64,000 nucleotides of DNA from positions 1,426,001 through 1,490,000 of the forward strand of contig NZ_BNED01000005.1 in NCBI RefSeq assembly GCF_016755875.1, read 5' to 3'. Below, piece by piece: positions 51,727-62,636 of the stretch. Below the pieces are notes generated by a model. The model saw nothing but the letters and a program-made list of their open reading frames with translations, did no database searches and was not told the origin of the DNA. Numbering within the stretch: position 1 is the stretch's first letter; the number at the start of each line of letters is the position of its first letter. The DNA is from Streptomyces spororaveus. GTDB taxonomy: Bacteria > Actinomycetota > Actinomycetes > Streptomycetales > Streptomycetaceae. The translations under genes and the position numbers were made by a program.

Positions 51727-52299
51727 ATGCCGTCCACCGCCCGCCGGATCCGGCGGATCCGCCCGTCACTCCCGGCCGTCGCGGCGGTATGCGTCGCCGC
51801 GCTGCTGTGCGGGGGCTGCTCCTCGAAGGCGGCGGCGCAGCACACCCCGGCCGGGTCCGCGAAGACCGCGGCGGCGGGGCCCGCGACCTCCCTCGAACAG
51901 ATCGCCACGGCTATCGGCTGCACCGCCGAAGTGAACGTGGAGGCCGAGGAGTTGCGCCAGGGCGGCTGTCAGGCCGGAGAGGTCGTCTACCGCATGGCCA
52001 CCTTCACCGCTCAGGAGGGACTGCGGTCCTGGCTCACCGAGGCCCGGATGTACGGAGGCCGCTACCTGGTCGGGGACCGATGGGTCGTCACCGCGCCGAA
52101 GGAGGAGGCCCTGACCGCGCTGCGCGGACGGCTGGGCGGCTCCCTGGAGTCCGGTGACACGCACGGTGGGGCACACGCCGAGACGCCCGGCGCCGCGCCC
52201 GGTGAGACGCCCGCCGATACGCCCGCCGATACGCCCGCCGATACGCCGGGCGCGACACACGAGGGCGGCCACGACGGCGGCCAGGGTGGCGGCCACTGA
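51727..52299 (+). CDS. Putative lipoprotein with His-rich tail
   Basis: A 190-residue protein: signal peptide ending with lipobox LCGGC-S near residue 31. A compact central domain contains two Cys (AIGCTAEVNVEAEELRQGGC) and aromatic strands (RYLVGDRWVVTAPKEEAL). A low-complexity tail has three ADTP repeats and ends HEGGHDGGQGGGH. GAGAGG precedes the ATG. The mature fold is common in streptomycetes but of unknown function. It is separated from the upstream lipoprotein by a terminator, so it probably has its own promoter. Confidence 0.72.
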   Translation: MPSTARRIRRIRPSLPAVAAVCVAALLCGGCSSKAAAQHTPAGSAKTAAAGPATSLEQIATAIGCTAEVNVEAEELRQGGCQAGEVVYRMATFTAQEGLRSWLTEARMYGGRYLVGDRWVVTAPKEEALTALRGRLGGSLESGDTHGGAHAETPGAAPGETPADTPADTPADTPGATHEGGHDGGQGGGH

Positions 52300-52322
52300 G
52301 GACGCCTCCGCATCGCTCACAT

Positions 52323-52352
52323 GTCGGCCCCCGGTCACGACCGGGGGCCGAC
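52323..52352 (+). terminator. Terminator after the His-tail lipoprotein gene
   Basis: Perfect 13-bp stem GTCGGCCCCCGGT/ACCGGGGGCCGAC with loop CACG. Confidence 0.8.
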
Positions 52353-52488
52353 TGCGGCGTGTCGGCCACGTGTCCTGTTACCGGCTCGTCCATGAGGAGC
52401 ACAGAGCACGAACCCTCGGGATGATTCGGCCGGGCGCCGCGTGCAACAAGGTGGACGCGTAAGCGACTTCACCGAAAGGAACGGCTCA

Positions 52489-54066
52489 GTGCGCCTGAAA
52501 CGCTTCGCACCGCTGCTCGCCGCCGCCGGTCTCATCGCGACCTCCGTGCCCCTGCTGACCGCGACCCAGGCCTCCGCCGCCCCCGCCGCGGATCACCTTC
52601 GGCAGAAACCCGCCTGGCACCGCTGCAGCCCCGAGCTGCCGGCCTCGTACGAGTGCGCGACGCTCAAGGTCCCGCTCGACTACCGGCGTCCCGACGGGCG
52701 CACGATCGACCTCGCCATATCCCGGATCAAGAGCGAGAACCCGGCCAAGCGGCACGGCGCCATGCTGCTGAACCCCGGCGGGCCGGGCGGCTCCGGCCTC
52801 GACCTGCCGCTGCTGATGAGCGAGATGATGCCGAAGGACGTACGGGAGAGCTACGACCTCATCGGCTTCGACCCGCGCGGCGTGGGCGCCAGCAGCCCGA
52901 TCACCTGCGGACTGACCGACACCGAGCAGAACTTCAACCGCCCCTACCGCCCGGAGACCTTCGGCTCCGACGTGACCTGGGCGCGTACCGTCGCCGACAA
53001 GTGCCGTGAGAAGGCCGGTTCGGTACTTCCCTACATCACCACCCGCAACACGGCCCGGGACATGGACACGATCCGCGCGGTCCTCGGCGAGCGCAAGCTC
53101 TCCTACCTGGGCTACTCGTACGGGACCTACCTCGGCGCGGTCTACTCGCAGATGTTCCCGGACCGCACGGACCGCTTCGTGCTCGACAGCGGCGTGGACC
53201 CGCAGCGGATCTGGCGCGGCATGATCCAGGTCTGGGCCACCGAGGCCGAGCCCGCCTTCGCGCGGTGGACGCAGTGGGCGGCGCAGCGGTCGGCGGAGTA
53301 CGCACTGGGCGACACCCCGCAGGCCGTGTCCGAGACGTTCTGGGGGCTTGTGGCGCGCGCCGACAAGGAGCCGTTCGAGTTCGAGGGCATGAAGGTCGAC
53401 GGGGACATGATCCGCTCCGCGCGCGCGACGTTCTTCTACCCGGCGCAGGCCACCCCGCTGGTCGTGGCGCTGAAGGCCGCGGCCGAGGGCAGGCCGCTGC
53501 CTTCGGGCTCGGACCCGAAGGCGCTGAAGGGGCTGCTGAGCGGCGGCGCGGCGGCCGAGCCCGCCTCGGACAACGGCACCGCGGTGTTCTGGGCCGTGGC
53601 GTGCGGGGACACCGGCAGCTGGCCGCGCTACGCCGAGCAGTACGAGCGCGACGCGGTGAAGGACAAGGCCAGGTACCCGCTGTACGGGGACTTCGCGTCC
53701 AACATCAAGCCGTGCGCCTTCTGGGACCGGCCGGTCGAGGCGGCCACGCCGATGCACAAGAAGGCGAACGTGCTGACGGTGCAGAACGAGTGGGACTCCC
53801 AGACCCCGCTGGTCAGCGGCCAGGGCCTGCACAAGGCCCTCGGGGGCTCGCGGATGGTGCTGGCGGCGGGCGGTGAGGGCCACGGCGTGTACCTCTTCGA
53901 CGCGGCCTCCTGCGCCAACGCCCCGGTCAACGCGTACCTGACCACGGGCAGGCTGCCCGCCCAGGACGTGACCTGCCAGAACCCGCCGGCCGCCTCGGCC
54001 GAGCGGCGGGAATCGGCGGCGCCGTCGAAGCGGCTGCCGCTCCCGTCCGCCCCCGGACGGTTCTGA
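52489..54066 (+). CDS. Secreted alpha/beta hydrolase, tripeptidyl-aminopeptidase-like
   Basis: A 525-residue exported hydrolase. Signal peptide FAPLLAAAGLIATSVPLLTA to ASA-APA. The fold matches S33-type Tap/SlpD peptidases: LLNPGGPGGSGLDLPLL (oxyanion), nucleophile GYSYGTYLGAVYS, catalytic Asp NEWDSQTPL, and His GGEGHGVYLFD near the C-terminus. It would cleave tri- or dipeptides from the N-terminus of peptides outside the cell. GTG 52489 is chosen because AAAGGA precedes it; upstream in-frame codons have no signal features. Confidence 0.88.
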   Translation: MRLKRFAPLLAAAGLIATSVPLLTATQASAAPAADHLRQKPAWHRCSPELPASYECATLKVPLDYRRPDGRTIDLAISRIKSENPAKRHGAMLLNPGGPGGSGLDLPLLMSEMMPKDVRESYDLIGFDPRGVGASSPITCGLTDTEQNFNRPYRPETFGSDVTWARTVADKCREKAGSVLPYITTRNTARDMDTIRAVLGERKLSYLGYSYGTYLGAVYSQMFPDRTDRFVLDSGVDPQRIWRGMIQVWATEAEPAFARWTQWAAQRSAEYALGDTPQAVSETFWGLVARADKEPFEFEGMKVDGDMIRSARATFFYPAQATPLVVALKAAAEGRPLPSGSDPKALKGLLSGGAAAEPASDNGTAVFWAVACGDTGSWPRYAEQYERDAVKDKARYPLYGDFASNIKPCAFWDRPVEAATPMHKKANVLTVQNEWDSQTPLVSGQGLHKALGGSRMVLAAGGEGHGVYLFDAASCANAPVNAYLTTGRLPAQDVTCQNPPAASAERRESAAPSKRLPLPSAPGRF

Positions 54067-54084
54067 CGCCGGGCGGGCACGCCC

Positions 54085-54537
54085 TCAGCTCGTGAGGGAC
54101 GCCTCCGCGGCCGCCTTGATGCGGCGGCCGAAGTCGGGGGCGTCCTTGCGGGCCGCGCCGAGCGCGAGGCCGACGAGCAGCTTGCCGAGGCCGTGGCCTT
54201 CGAGGGTGTTGAAGATGCGGACGCGGGTGCGGCCGCCGGGGAGGGCCTGGAGGTCGTAACCGCCCTCCGCCGTGACGAGGTTGCGGCTCTGCTCCGTCCA
54301 CCGGATCAGGTGCGGCGGTTCCAGGCCGACGATGCGGAACTCACGGCCGGTCTTCATCCCTGCGTCCTTGACCGTGCTGCGGAAGACCGTGCCGAGGGCC
54401 GTGGGGCCGTCCGGGGTCTTGGTGATCTCCTGGACGCGCGGGCTGAACTCGGGGTCGTGCCGCCCGTCGGCGAGATAGGCGAACACCGCCTCCACCGGTC
54501 GGTCGATCTCGACACTCGCCTCGAACTGTCCGGACAT
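54085..54537 (-). CDS. SRPBCC family (polyketide cyclase-like) protein
   Basis: A 150-residue START/Bet v1-like domain: opening SVEIDRPVEAVFAYLADGRH with DPEFSPRVQEITKTPDGP, beta strands through FRIVGLEPPHLIRWTEQSRN and the long C-terminal helix LLVGLALGAARKDAPDFGRR. Binds a hydrophobic ligand or acts in lipid or polyketide processing; specificity unknown. It converges with the secreted peptidase gene, 18 bases apart. Confidence 0.85.
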   Translation of the reverse strand: MSGQFEASVEIDRPVEAVFAYLADGRHDPEFSPRVQEITKTPDGPTALGTVFRSTVKDAGMKTGREFRIVGLEPPHLIRWTEQSRNLVTAEGGYDLQALPGGRTRVRIFNTLEGHGLGKLLVGLALGAARKDAPDFGRRIKAAAEASLTS

Positions 54538-54585
54538 ACGGGCTCCTCGGTACGGCTACCCGGTCCACGATCGCAGACGGGCACC

Positions 54586-55923
54586 CTACGCGCGCGCCGA
54601 CGGCCCCGCGGCCGGTTCCTCGTCCTGGGCGGCCGGCCCGGCCTGGGCGGCCACGCCCGCCCGGCTGCCCCGCAGCGGGGTCAGCAGCCCGCCGCCGAGG
54701 ATCAGCAGGCACAGCGCCCCGCCCGCCAGGCTGACCGCCGGGACCCCGTGGCGGGCGGCCAGCAGCGTGAGCACGGCCGCGCCCACCGGGCCCGAGGCGT
54801 TGTGCACGGTCCAGAAGGCGGAGGTGACCCGGCCGAGCAGGTGGTCCGGGGTGACCTCCTGGCGCAGGGTCATGGTGCAGATCCCGCCCAGGGTGATCCC
54901 GAACATGAAGACGGCGGCCAGTGCGGCGATCACCGGCACGCTGCGGCTGACGCCCGTCACCGTCACCCCGACCGCGATCATCGCGATCGAGGCGAGCCAG
55001 CACGTGCCGAAGCCGAGGACGCGGCGCAGCCGCCCCGCGCACAGGGCCGCGGCGACGGACCCGGCCCCGCTGACGGCGATCACGTAGCCGAGGGTGGCCG
55101 CGTCCCGGCCGAGGTCGTGCTGGACCCGGTAGATCAGCAGGTCGGTGGCGCCCATGGTGACGAAGGTCAGCAGGGTGAGCTGGACGGTGAGCGGGCGCAG
55201 CAGGGGGTGGCTCCACAGGAAGCGGAAGCCGACCACGAACATCTCCCGGAGCACCCCCGTGCGGTCGCCGGTGCTCGTGCCGGTGGCGGTGCTCGCGCCG
55301 GTCCCGCCCCCGGCCGGGCGGGCGGTGAACCGTACCCAGCCCAGGCTCGCGGCGGAGACCAGGAAGGTCGCCCCGTCCAGGGCCAGCGCCCGGTCCGCGC
55401 CCACTCCGGCCGTGAGGAATCCGGCCAGCACCGGCCCGAGCAGGGACCCGAGGGCGAAGGTGCCCATCAGCCGTCCGTTGGCGGCCGTGAGGTCCCGCGT
55501 ACGCACCAGATTGGGGATGGCCGTCACGTACGCGACGTCGAACAGCGTCTTCAGCACGGCGGCCAGCGCGGTCAGCACGTACAGCAGCCAGAGCTGCGGC
55601 CCGGCGGCCCACCAGACGAGCGGGACCGCGCCGAACAGCACGGCGCGCACCAGATCGCAGACGATCATGAGCTTGCGGCGGTCGACCCGGTCCACGACGT
55701 ACCCGGCGAACACGCCCGTACCGATGGCGGTGGCGCCGGAGACGACGGTGACCATGCCCATCTGGACGAGGGAACCGGTGGCGTCGAGGACGAGCAGGGG
55801 CAGGGCGAGCAGCGATACGGACCCGCCGAGGACGGACAGGGCCTGGCCGAGCCAGAAGACGTTGAAGGATGTGTTCCGTCGCAGTGGCGGTATCGAATCG
55901 TGCGTTCCGGACTTCCCCGAGAT
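54586..55923 (-). CDS. MFS transporter (MFS_3 type) without a canonical start codon
   Basis: Homologous sequence covers a full MFS protein: IPPLRRNTSFNVFWLGQALS (first helix) through GYVVDRVDRRKLM (loop 2-3) to helix 12. In-frame sequence upstream of Met at 55761 contains helix 1 but no ATG, GTG or TTG. A good GGGGGAG site lies before ATC at 55923, exactly where relatives begin (would read Met-Ser-Gly-Lys). So the start is ATC, or was ATG and mutated; a product from 55761 would lack helix 1. The gene diverges from the PRC-barrel gene. Confidence 0.7.
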   Translation of the reverse strand: MSGKSGTHDSIPPLRRNTSFNVFWLGQALSVLGGSVSLLALPLLVLDATGSLVQMGMVTVVSGATAIGTGVFAGYVVDRVDRRKLMIVCDLVRAVLFGAVPLVWWAAGPQLWLLYVLTALAAVLKTLFDVAYVTAIPNLVRTRDLTAANGRLMGTFALGSLLGPVLAGFLTAGVGADRALALDGATFLVSAASLGWVRFTARPAGGGTGASTATGTSTGDRTGVLREMFVVGFRFLWSHPLLRPLTVQLTLLTFVTMGATDLLIYRVQHDLGRDAATLGYVIAVSGAGSVAAALCAGRLRRVLGFGTCWLASIAMIAVGVTVTGVSRSVPVIAALAAVFMFGITLGGICTMTLRQEVTPDHLLGRVTSAFWTVHNASGPVGAAVLTLLAARHGVPAVSLAGGALCLLILGGGLLTPLRGSRAGVAAQAGPAAQDEEPAAGPSARA

Positions 55924-56126
55924 GGTCCCGCTCCCCCGTGCCGTGCGGCCGCCGTCGTGGTCGGCCGAGAAGTGCGAGGTTAATCGACCCCGGCAGGGCT
56001 TCGTCCTTGTTTTTCGCGCGGGGTGAATGAGGTGCGGGGTGCGGGGCAGGCGCCGTACGGCAGGAGCAAGGGCGACGAGGGAACCCCCTCCGCCTGTCCT
56101 GTGCCTACCGAAGGAGTTGTTTTCGC

Positions 56127-56495
56127 GTGACTGAGCATGTGTGGAGTTACACGTCGACCTCGGGCCACCTGGCCGGCACCGATCTGACGGGCTACAAGGT
56201 CGAGGCGACCGACGGCAGCGTCGGCAAGGTCGACAAGCACTCCGACGAGGTCGGTGACGCCTATCTGGTGGTGGACACCGGAGTCTGGATCTTCGGCAAG
56301 GAGGTCCTGCTCCCGGCCGGCACCGTCGTGCGGATCGATCCCGACGACCGGAAGATCTTCGTCGACCGCACGAAGGAACAGATCAAGGACGCCCCCGAGT
56401 TCCACCGGGACAAGCACCTCGGTGACCGCGGCTACCACGAGGAGCTCGGCACCTACTACGGCATCGGCGGCCCCTTCGGCGGCCCCGCTGTCTGA
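56127..56495 (+). CDS. PRC-barrel domain protein
   Basis: A 122-residue protein with a PRC-barrel at about 20-90 (GTDLTGYKVEATDGSVGKVD, then AYLVVDTGVWIFGKEVLLPA and RIDPDDRKIFVDRTKEQIKD), followed by a Tyr/Gly-rich C-terminus (GTYYGIGGPFGG). Stress-related and stationary-phase roles have been suggested for actinobacterial members; no enzymatic function. GTG start with GAAGGAG upstream. Confidence 0.88.
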   Translation: MTEHVWSYTSTSGHLAGTDLTGYKVEATDGSVGKVDKHSDEVGDAYLVVDTGVWIFGKEVLLPAGTVVRIDPDDRKIFVDRTKEQIKDAPEFHRDKHLGDRGYHEELGTYYGIGGPFGGPAV

Positions 56496-56519
56496 CCCGC
56501 GGGGCCCGGCTCACCCGGC

Positions 56520-56966
56520 CTAGCCGAGCAGGGCGTACACCGTGGACGCCGTGGCCGCCGGGTCCTCGGCGCCCTCGGGGGTCAGGGTGATGTCGGCGAA
56601 GGCCATGCGCTTGCCGAGCTTGGTCACCCGTACGCGGATCAGTACGTCCGTCCCGACCACCGGCCGCTGGAAGCTGGTGGACTGCTGGACGGTGGTCATC
56701 GGACCGTAGGCGCCGCGGGCGGCGGAGATGGCGATGACGGTGGCCGTGTCGGCGGCCGCCATCATGGCCTGGCCCGAGAGGCCGCCGCCGTCCCGGGCCA
56801 GCTCGTCGGACCAGGGCAGCCGCAGTACGGCGTGCCGCTCCCCGGTCTCCTCGACGGTCAGTCCGAGGGCGAGCACCCAGGGGGCGAAGTTGTCGCCAAG
56901 GATCTTGTCTGCGTCTGCGGGTGAGATCGTCACCGGGCGATTGTGGCGGTCCCGGCGGACCACCAC
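56520..56966 (-). CDS. PaaI-type thioesterase
   Basis: A 148-residue hotdog-fold protein: FAPWVLALGLTVEETGERHA, DELARDGGGLSGQAMMAAAD (central helix and catalytic-site region), and YGPMTTVQQSTSFQRPVVGT. Would hydrolyse acyl-CoA thioesters, possibly linked to the neighbouring dienoyl-CoA reductase. Start is GTG, 56966 or 56963 (AAGGGG upstream); GTG 56933 is also possible. Confidence 0.82.
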   Translation of the reverse strand: MVVRRDRHNRPVTISPADADKILGDNFAPWVLALGLTVEETGERHAVLRLPWSDELARDGGGLSGQAMMAAADTATVIAISAARGAYGPMTTVQQSTSFQRPVVGTDVLIRVRVTKLGKRMAFADITLTPEGAEDPAATASTVYALLG

Positions 56967-56979
56967 AATCCCCTTTCGG

Positions 56980-59067
<2,088 letters not shown>

Positions 59068-59247
59068 CTAAGTGCATAACCAAAGCGGGCGAGCGCACGG
59101 CTTCCGCCCCCGCAATCCCGGGCGCCTGGGCCGCGGGCACCCCGGACCCCTGTGGCACAGTTCACGCCGCGGCACCGGCCGTGCCGGGCCGACAGGACGC
59201 GGGCGCGGCACCAGTGGCAAGACGATCCCCGCAAGGGAACGATCGCG

Positions 59248-59488
59248 ATGACCGCTGACTTCCGCGTGCTGGACGGTCGGCACCAGCTCCGGTACCAGAT
59301 CGGGCACGGCGCCATGGGGCAGGTCTGGCACTGCTACGACCTGGAGCTGGAACGGCACGTCGCGCTCAAGACCATCCACGGCGGCGCTGGCGCATCTGTA
59401 CCCCACTCTGCTGGACGTGCTCGGCAGCGAGGCTCCCCCGACCGCCGCGGCGCACCACGCGCTCGTCCGCATCCGCCGGACCGGCTGA
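59248..59488 (+). pseudogene. Serine/threonine kinase gene with large internal deletion
   Basis: The first 45 codons are the N-lobe of a Pkn kinase: MTADFRVLDGRHQLRYQIGH, glycine loop GHGAMGQVW, and VALKTIHGG with the ATP lysine. Directly after, in a different frame, comes ALAHLYPTLLDVLGSEAPPT, AAAHHALVRIRRTG and a stop, resembling the end of a TPR-bearing protein. Kinases with C-terminal TPR arrays are known in streptomycetes, so most of the gene was probably deleted. AAGGGA precedes the ATG. Not functional. Confidence 0.65.
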
Positions 59489-59535
59489 ACGGCGGTGGGG
59501 AGGGTGCTGCAGCAGGCCCCCCTCCCCACCGGCCG

Positions 59536-62500
59536 TCAGGCGCGGTGCAGGCGGACCGTCACGATCTGGAAGGGGCGCAGGGTGAGCGGGACGGTGTTCT
59601 CCGGGGTGACCACGCCCACCGCCGTGCCCGTCAGGGGGCGTTCGAGGAGGTCGCTCTCCACGGCCGCCGCCACGGGGAAGTCCGCGGTGAGGGTGGCCCG
59701 GGCGCGGCCGCCCAGGGACTCGTAGAGGCGGACGATCACGTCACCGCTGCGGTCCTCGGCCAGCTTGACCGCCTCGACCACCACCGCGTCCTCGTCGACG
59801 GCGACCAGCGGGGCGACCGGGCCCGCGCCGCGGACCACCCGCTCGGGCAGGTTCAGGGCGTGGCCCTCGCGGACCGCGTCCCCGATCCCGGCGCCGGGCG
59901 CCAGCGAGAACCGCAGGGTGTGGGAGCCCTGGTCCGTCTCCGGGTCCGGGTAGCGCGGGGCGCGCAGCAGGGAGAGCCGCACCGTGGTGGTCTGGCCGCC
60001 GTCGGCCCGTACGTCCCGGGTCACGTCGTGCCCGTACGTGGAGTCGTTGAGCAGGGCCACCCCCCAGCCGGGCTCCTCTGCGTGGATCCAGCGGTGGGCG
60101 CAGATCTCGAACTTGGCCGCCTCCCAGGAGGTGTTGGTGTGGGTGGCCCGGTGGACGTGTCCGAACTGGGTCTCGGAGGCGGTCCGTTCCGCCTTCACGT
60201 CCAGCGGGAAGGCGGCCTTGAGGAACTTCTCCGTCTCGTGCCAGTCCACGTCCGTGACGATGTCGACCGTCCTGGCCCCGGCCCGCAGGGTGATCTGCTG
60301 GACCGCCCGCGACCGCCCGAAGGAGCGGGTCACGCGTACGGTCGCCGACCGCGGGCCGCTCCCGGTGACCTCCAGCCGGTCCAGCTCGACGAGGTCGGTG
60401 ACCCGGTTGCGGTAGAACTCGTCGATGTCCCAGGCGTCCCACATGTTCGGGAAATCGGGGTGGATCTGGAGCAGATTCGCCGCGGCGCCCGGCGCGACGC
60501 TCTCGCGGCGCGCCTCCAGGTCGTAGACGGAGACGATCAGGCCGCGGCCGTCGATCTCCACCAGCAGCCGGCCGTTGGCGAGGATGTGCCCGCCGCCGTG
60601 CCGCTCCTCGGCCGTGACCGGCTCCCCCGCCCCGGCCGGGCGGCCCGCTCCCCCGGCCGGGACCCCGCGCCGGGCGTGCGGGGCGCAGTTGAAGACGAGC
60701 TCCACGGCGCCCTGGCCCGCCAGTGCCTGCTGCGCGGCGAGGGTGATCCCGCGGAGCTCCTCGCGTACCGCCCCGTACGTCTCGCGTGCCTCGCGGTGCA
60801 CCCAGGCGATGGACGAGCCGGGGAGGATGTCGTGGAACTGGTGGAGCAGCACCGTCTTCCAGACCCGCTCCAGGTCCTGGTACGGGTACGCGTACCCCTC
60901 GATCCGCACCGCGGCCGTCGCCGCCCACAGTTCGGCCTCGCGCAGCAGTGACTCGCTGCGCCGGTTGCCCTGCTTGGTCTTGGCCTGGGAGGTGTAGGTG
61001 CCGCGGTGCAGCTCCAGGTACAGCTCACCGGCCCAGACGGGCGCGTCCCCGTACTCGGCGTGGGCCTTCTCGAAGAAGGCGTCCGGGCGCTCGATCCGGA
61101 CCTTCGGGGAGCCTTCCAGGTCGCGCTGGCGGCGGGCGCGGGCGAGGTGCTCGCGGGTGGGGCCGCCTCCGCCGTCGCCCCAGCCGAAGGGGACGAGCGA
61201 GCGCGAACCGTGGCCCTTCTCGCGGTAGTTGCGGGCGGCGTGGGCCAGCTGGGCGCCGCCGAGATCGGAGTTGTAGGTGTCGACGGGCGGGAAGTGCGTG
61301 AAGACGCGCGTGCCGTCGATGCCCTCCCACCAGAAGGTGTGGTGGGGGAACTTGTTGGTCTGGGACCAGCAGATCTTCTGGGTCAGGAACCACTTGGAGC
61401 CGGAGAGCTTGACGATCTGCGGCATCGCGGCGGTGTAGCCGAAGGAGTCGGGGAGCCAGACGTTCTGCGTCTCGATGCCGAACTCGTCGAGGAAGAACTT
61501 CTTGCCGTAGAGGAACTGGCGGACCATGGCCTCGCCGCCGACCATGTTGGTGTCGGACTCCACCCACATGCCGCCGACCGGTACGAACTGACCCTCCGCG
61601 ATCTTCTTCTTGATCCGTTCGAACAGCTCGGGCCGGTAGGTCTTGATCCAGTCGAGCTGCTGCGCCTGCGACATCGCGAAGACGAACTCGGGGTGCTGGT
61701 CCATCAGGCCGACCATGTTGGAGGCGGTGCGCGCGACCTTGCGGACCGTCTCGCGCAGCGGCCACAGCCACGCCGAGTCGATGTGGGCGTGGCCGACCGC
61801 GCTGATCCGGTGCGCGGAGGCGTTGGCCGGGGCGGCGAGCACCCCGGCCAGACACCCGCGGGCGGCGGCCGCCGTACCGGGCACGTCGCCGAGGTCGAGG
61901 GCGTCCAGCGCCGCGCCGAGGGCCCGCAGGATCTCGTGCCGGCGGGCGTCCGCGGTGTCGAGCTGGGTCATCAGGTCGTAGAGCACCTCCAGGTCCTGGA
62001 CCAGCTCCCAGACCTCGGCCTCGAAGACGGTGAGCTCCATCCGGGCGAGCCGGTACAGGGGCTGGTCGCCGCTGGTCGGCAGGTCCCCCTCGTACGTGGC
62101 CGCGTGGTCGACCAGGACCGGGTTGGAGGCGGCCTCGACGTACCACTCGACCCGCTCGCCGCCCTCGGCGCGGTCGGCCACGCGCACCCAGTCGTTGTAC
62201 GGGTTGAGCGCCTTGACCTCGCCGCCGTCGGCCCGGTGGACCAGGCCCTCGCACTGGAAGCCGGGCATCATCCGGTCGAAGCCGAGGTCGAGGACGGCTT
62301 CCACCGTGCGGCCGGCCCAGTCCGCGGGGACCGTACCGGTGACCTTGAACCAGGTGGTGCCCCAGGCCGGGCCCCACGGGTCGCCGATCGCGCAGGGCTC
62401 GTAGCCGGCCGCGAGCCCTTCGGCGACGGGGACGGGCTCGCCGGGGGCCTCCCAGCGCTCGACGGTCAGCGGGACCGCGCGGGAGTGGACGGCGGGCCTG

Positions 62501-62559
62501 ACGCGCTCCGTGAGAACCCGGCGGAGGCGGTGTTCGGTGATGCTGCGGTCGTCGTGCAT
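59536..62559 (-). CDS. Alpha-mannosidase (GH38)
   Basis: A 1007-residue glycoside hydrolase. Zinc and catalytic motifs: AVGHAHIDSAWLWPL near residue 265, GGMWVESDTNMVGGEAMVRQ (nucleophile region), WLPDSFGYTAAMPQIVKLSG, and HQFHDILPGSSIAWVHRE. C-terminal beta-domains follow. No signal peptide, so it is probably cytoplasmic and would trim alpha-mannosides brought in by the adjacent ABC permeases (62637-64000), which lie upstream on the same strand. GGAG precedes the ATG. Confidence 0.93.
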   Translation of the reverse strand: MHDDRSITEHRLRRVLTERVRPAVHSRAVPLTVERWEAPGEPVPVAEGLAAGYEPCAIGDPWGPAWGTTWFKVTGTVPADWAGRTVEAVLDLGFDRMMPGFQCEGLVHRADGGEVKALNPYNDWVRVADRAEGGERVEWYVEAASNPVLVDHAATYEGDLPTSGDQPLYRLARMELTVFEAEVWELVQDLEVLYDLMTQLDTADARRHEILRALGAALDALDLGDVPGTAAAARGCLAGVLAAPANASAHRISAVGHAHIDSAWLWPLRETVRKVARTASNMVGLMDQHPEFVFAMSQAQQLDWIKTYRPELFERIKKKIAEGQFVPVGGMWVESDTNMVGGEAMVRQFLYGKKFFLDEFGIETQNVWLPDSFGYTAAMPQIVKLSGSKWFLTQKICWSQTNKFPHHTFWWEGIDGTRVFTHFPPVDTYNSDLGGAQLAHAARNYREKGHGSRSLVPFGWGDGGGGPTREHLARARRQRDLEGSPKVRIERPDAFFEKAHAEYGDAPVWAGELYLELHRGTYTSQAKTKQGNRRSESLLREAELWAATAAVRIEGYAYPYQDLERVWKTVLLHQFHDILPGSSIAWVHREARETYGAVREELRGITLAAQQALAGQGAVELVFNCAPHARRGVPAGGAGRPAGAGEPVTAEERHGGGHILANGRLLVEIDGRGLIVSVYDLEARRESVAPGAAANLLQIHPDFPNMWDAWDIDEFYRNRVTDLVELDRLEVTGSGPRSATVRVTRSFGRSRAVQQITLRAGARTVDIVTDVDWHETEKFLKAAFPLDVKAERTASETQFGHVHRATHTNTSWEAAKFEICAHRWIHAEEPGWGVALLNDSTYGHDVTRDVRADGGQTTTVRLSLLRAPRYPDPETDQGSHTLRFSLAPGAGIGDAVREGHALNLPERVVRGAGPVAPLVAVDEDAVVVEAVKLAEDRSGDVIVRLYESLGGRARATLTADFPVAAAVESDLLERPLTGTAVGVVTPENTVPLTLRPFQIVTVRLHRA

Positions 62560-62636
62560 GACGGCTGCTCCAGGGAGGGTGGTCGGTACGGACGTAACGG
62601 CACGGGCGTATCGGTACGCAGGGCACGCGGGCCGGC

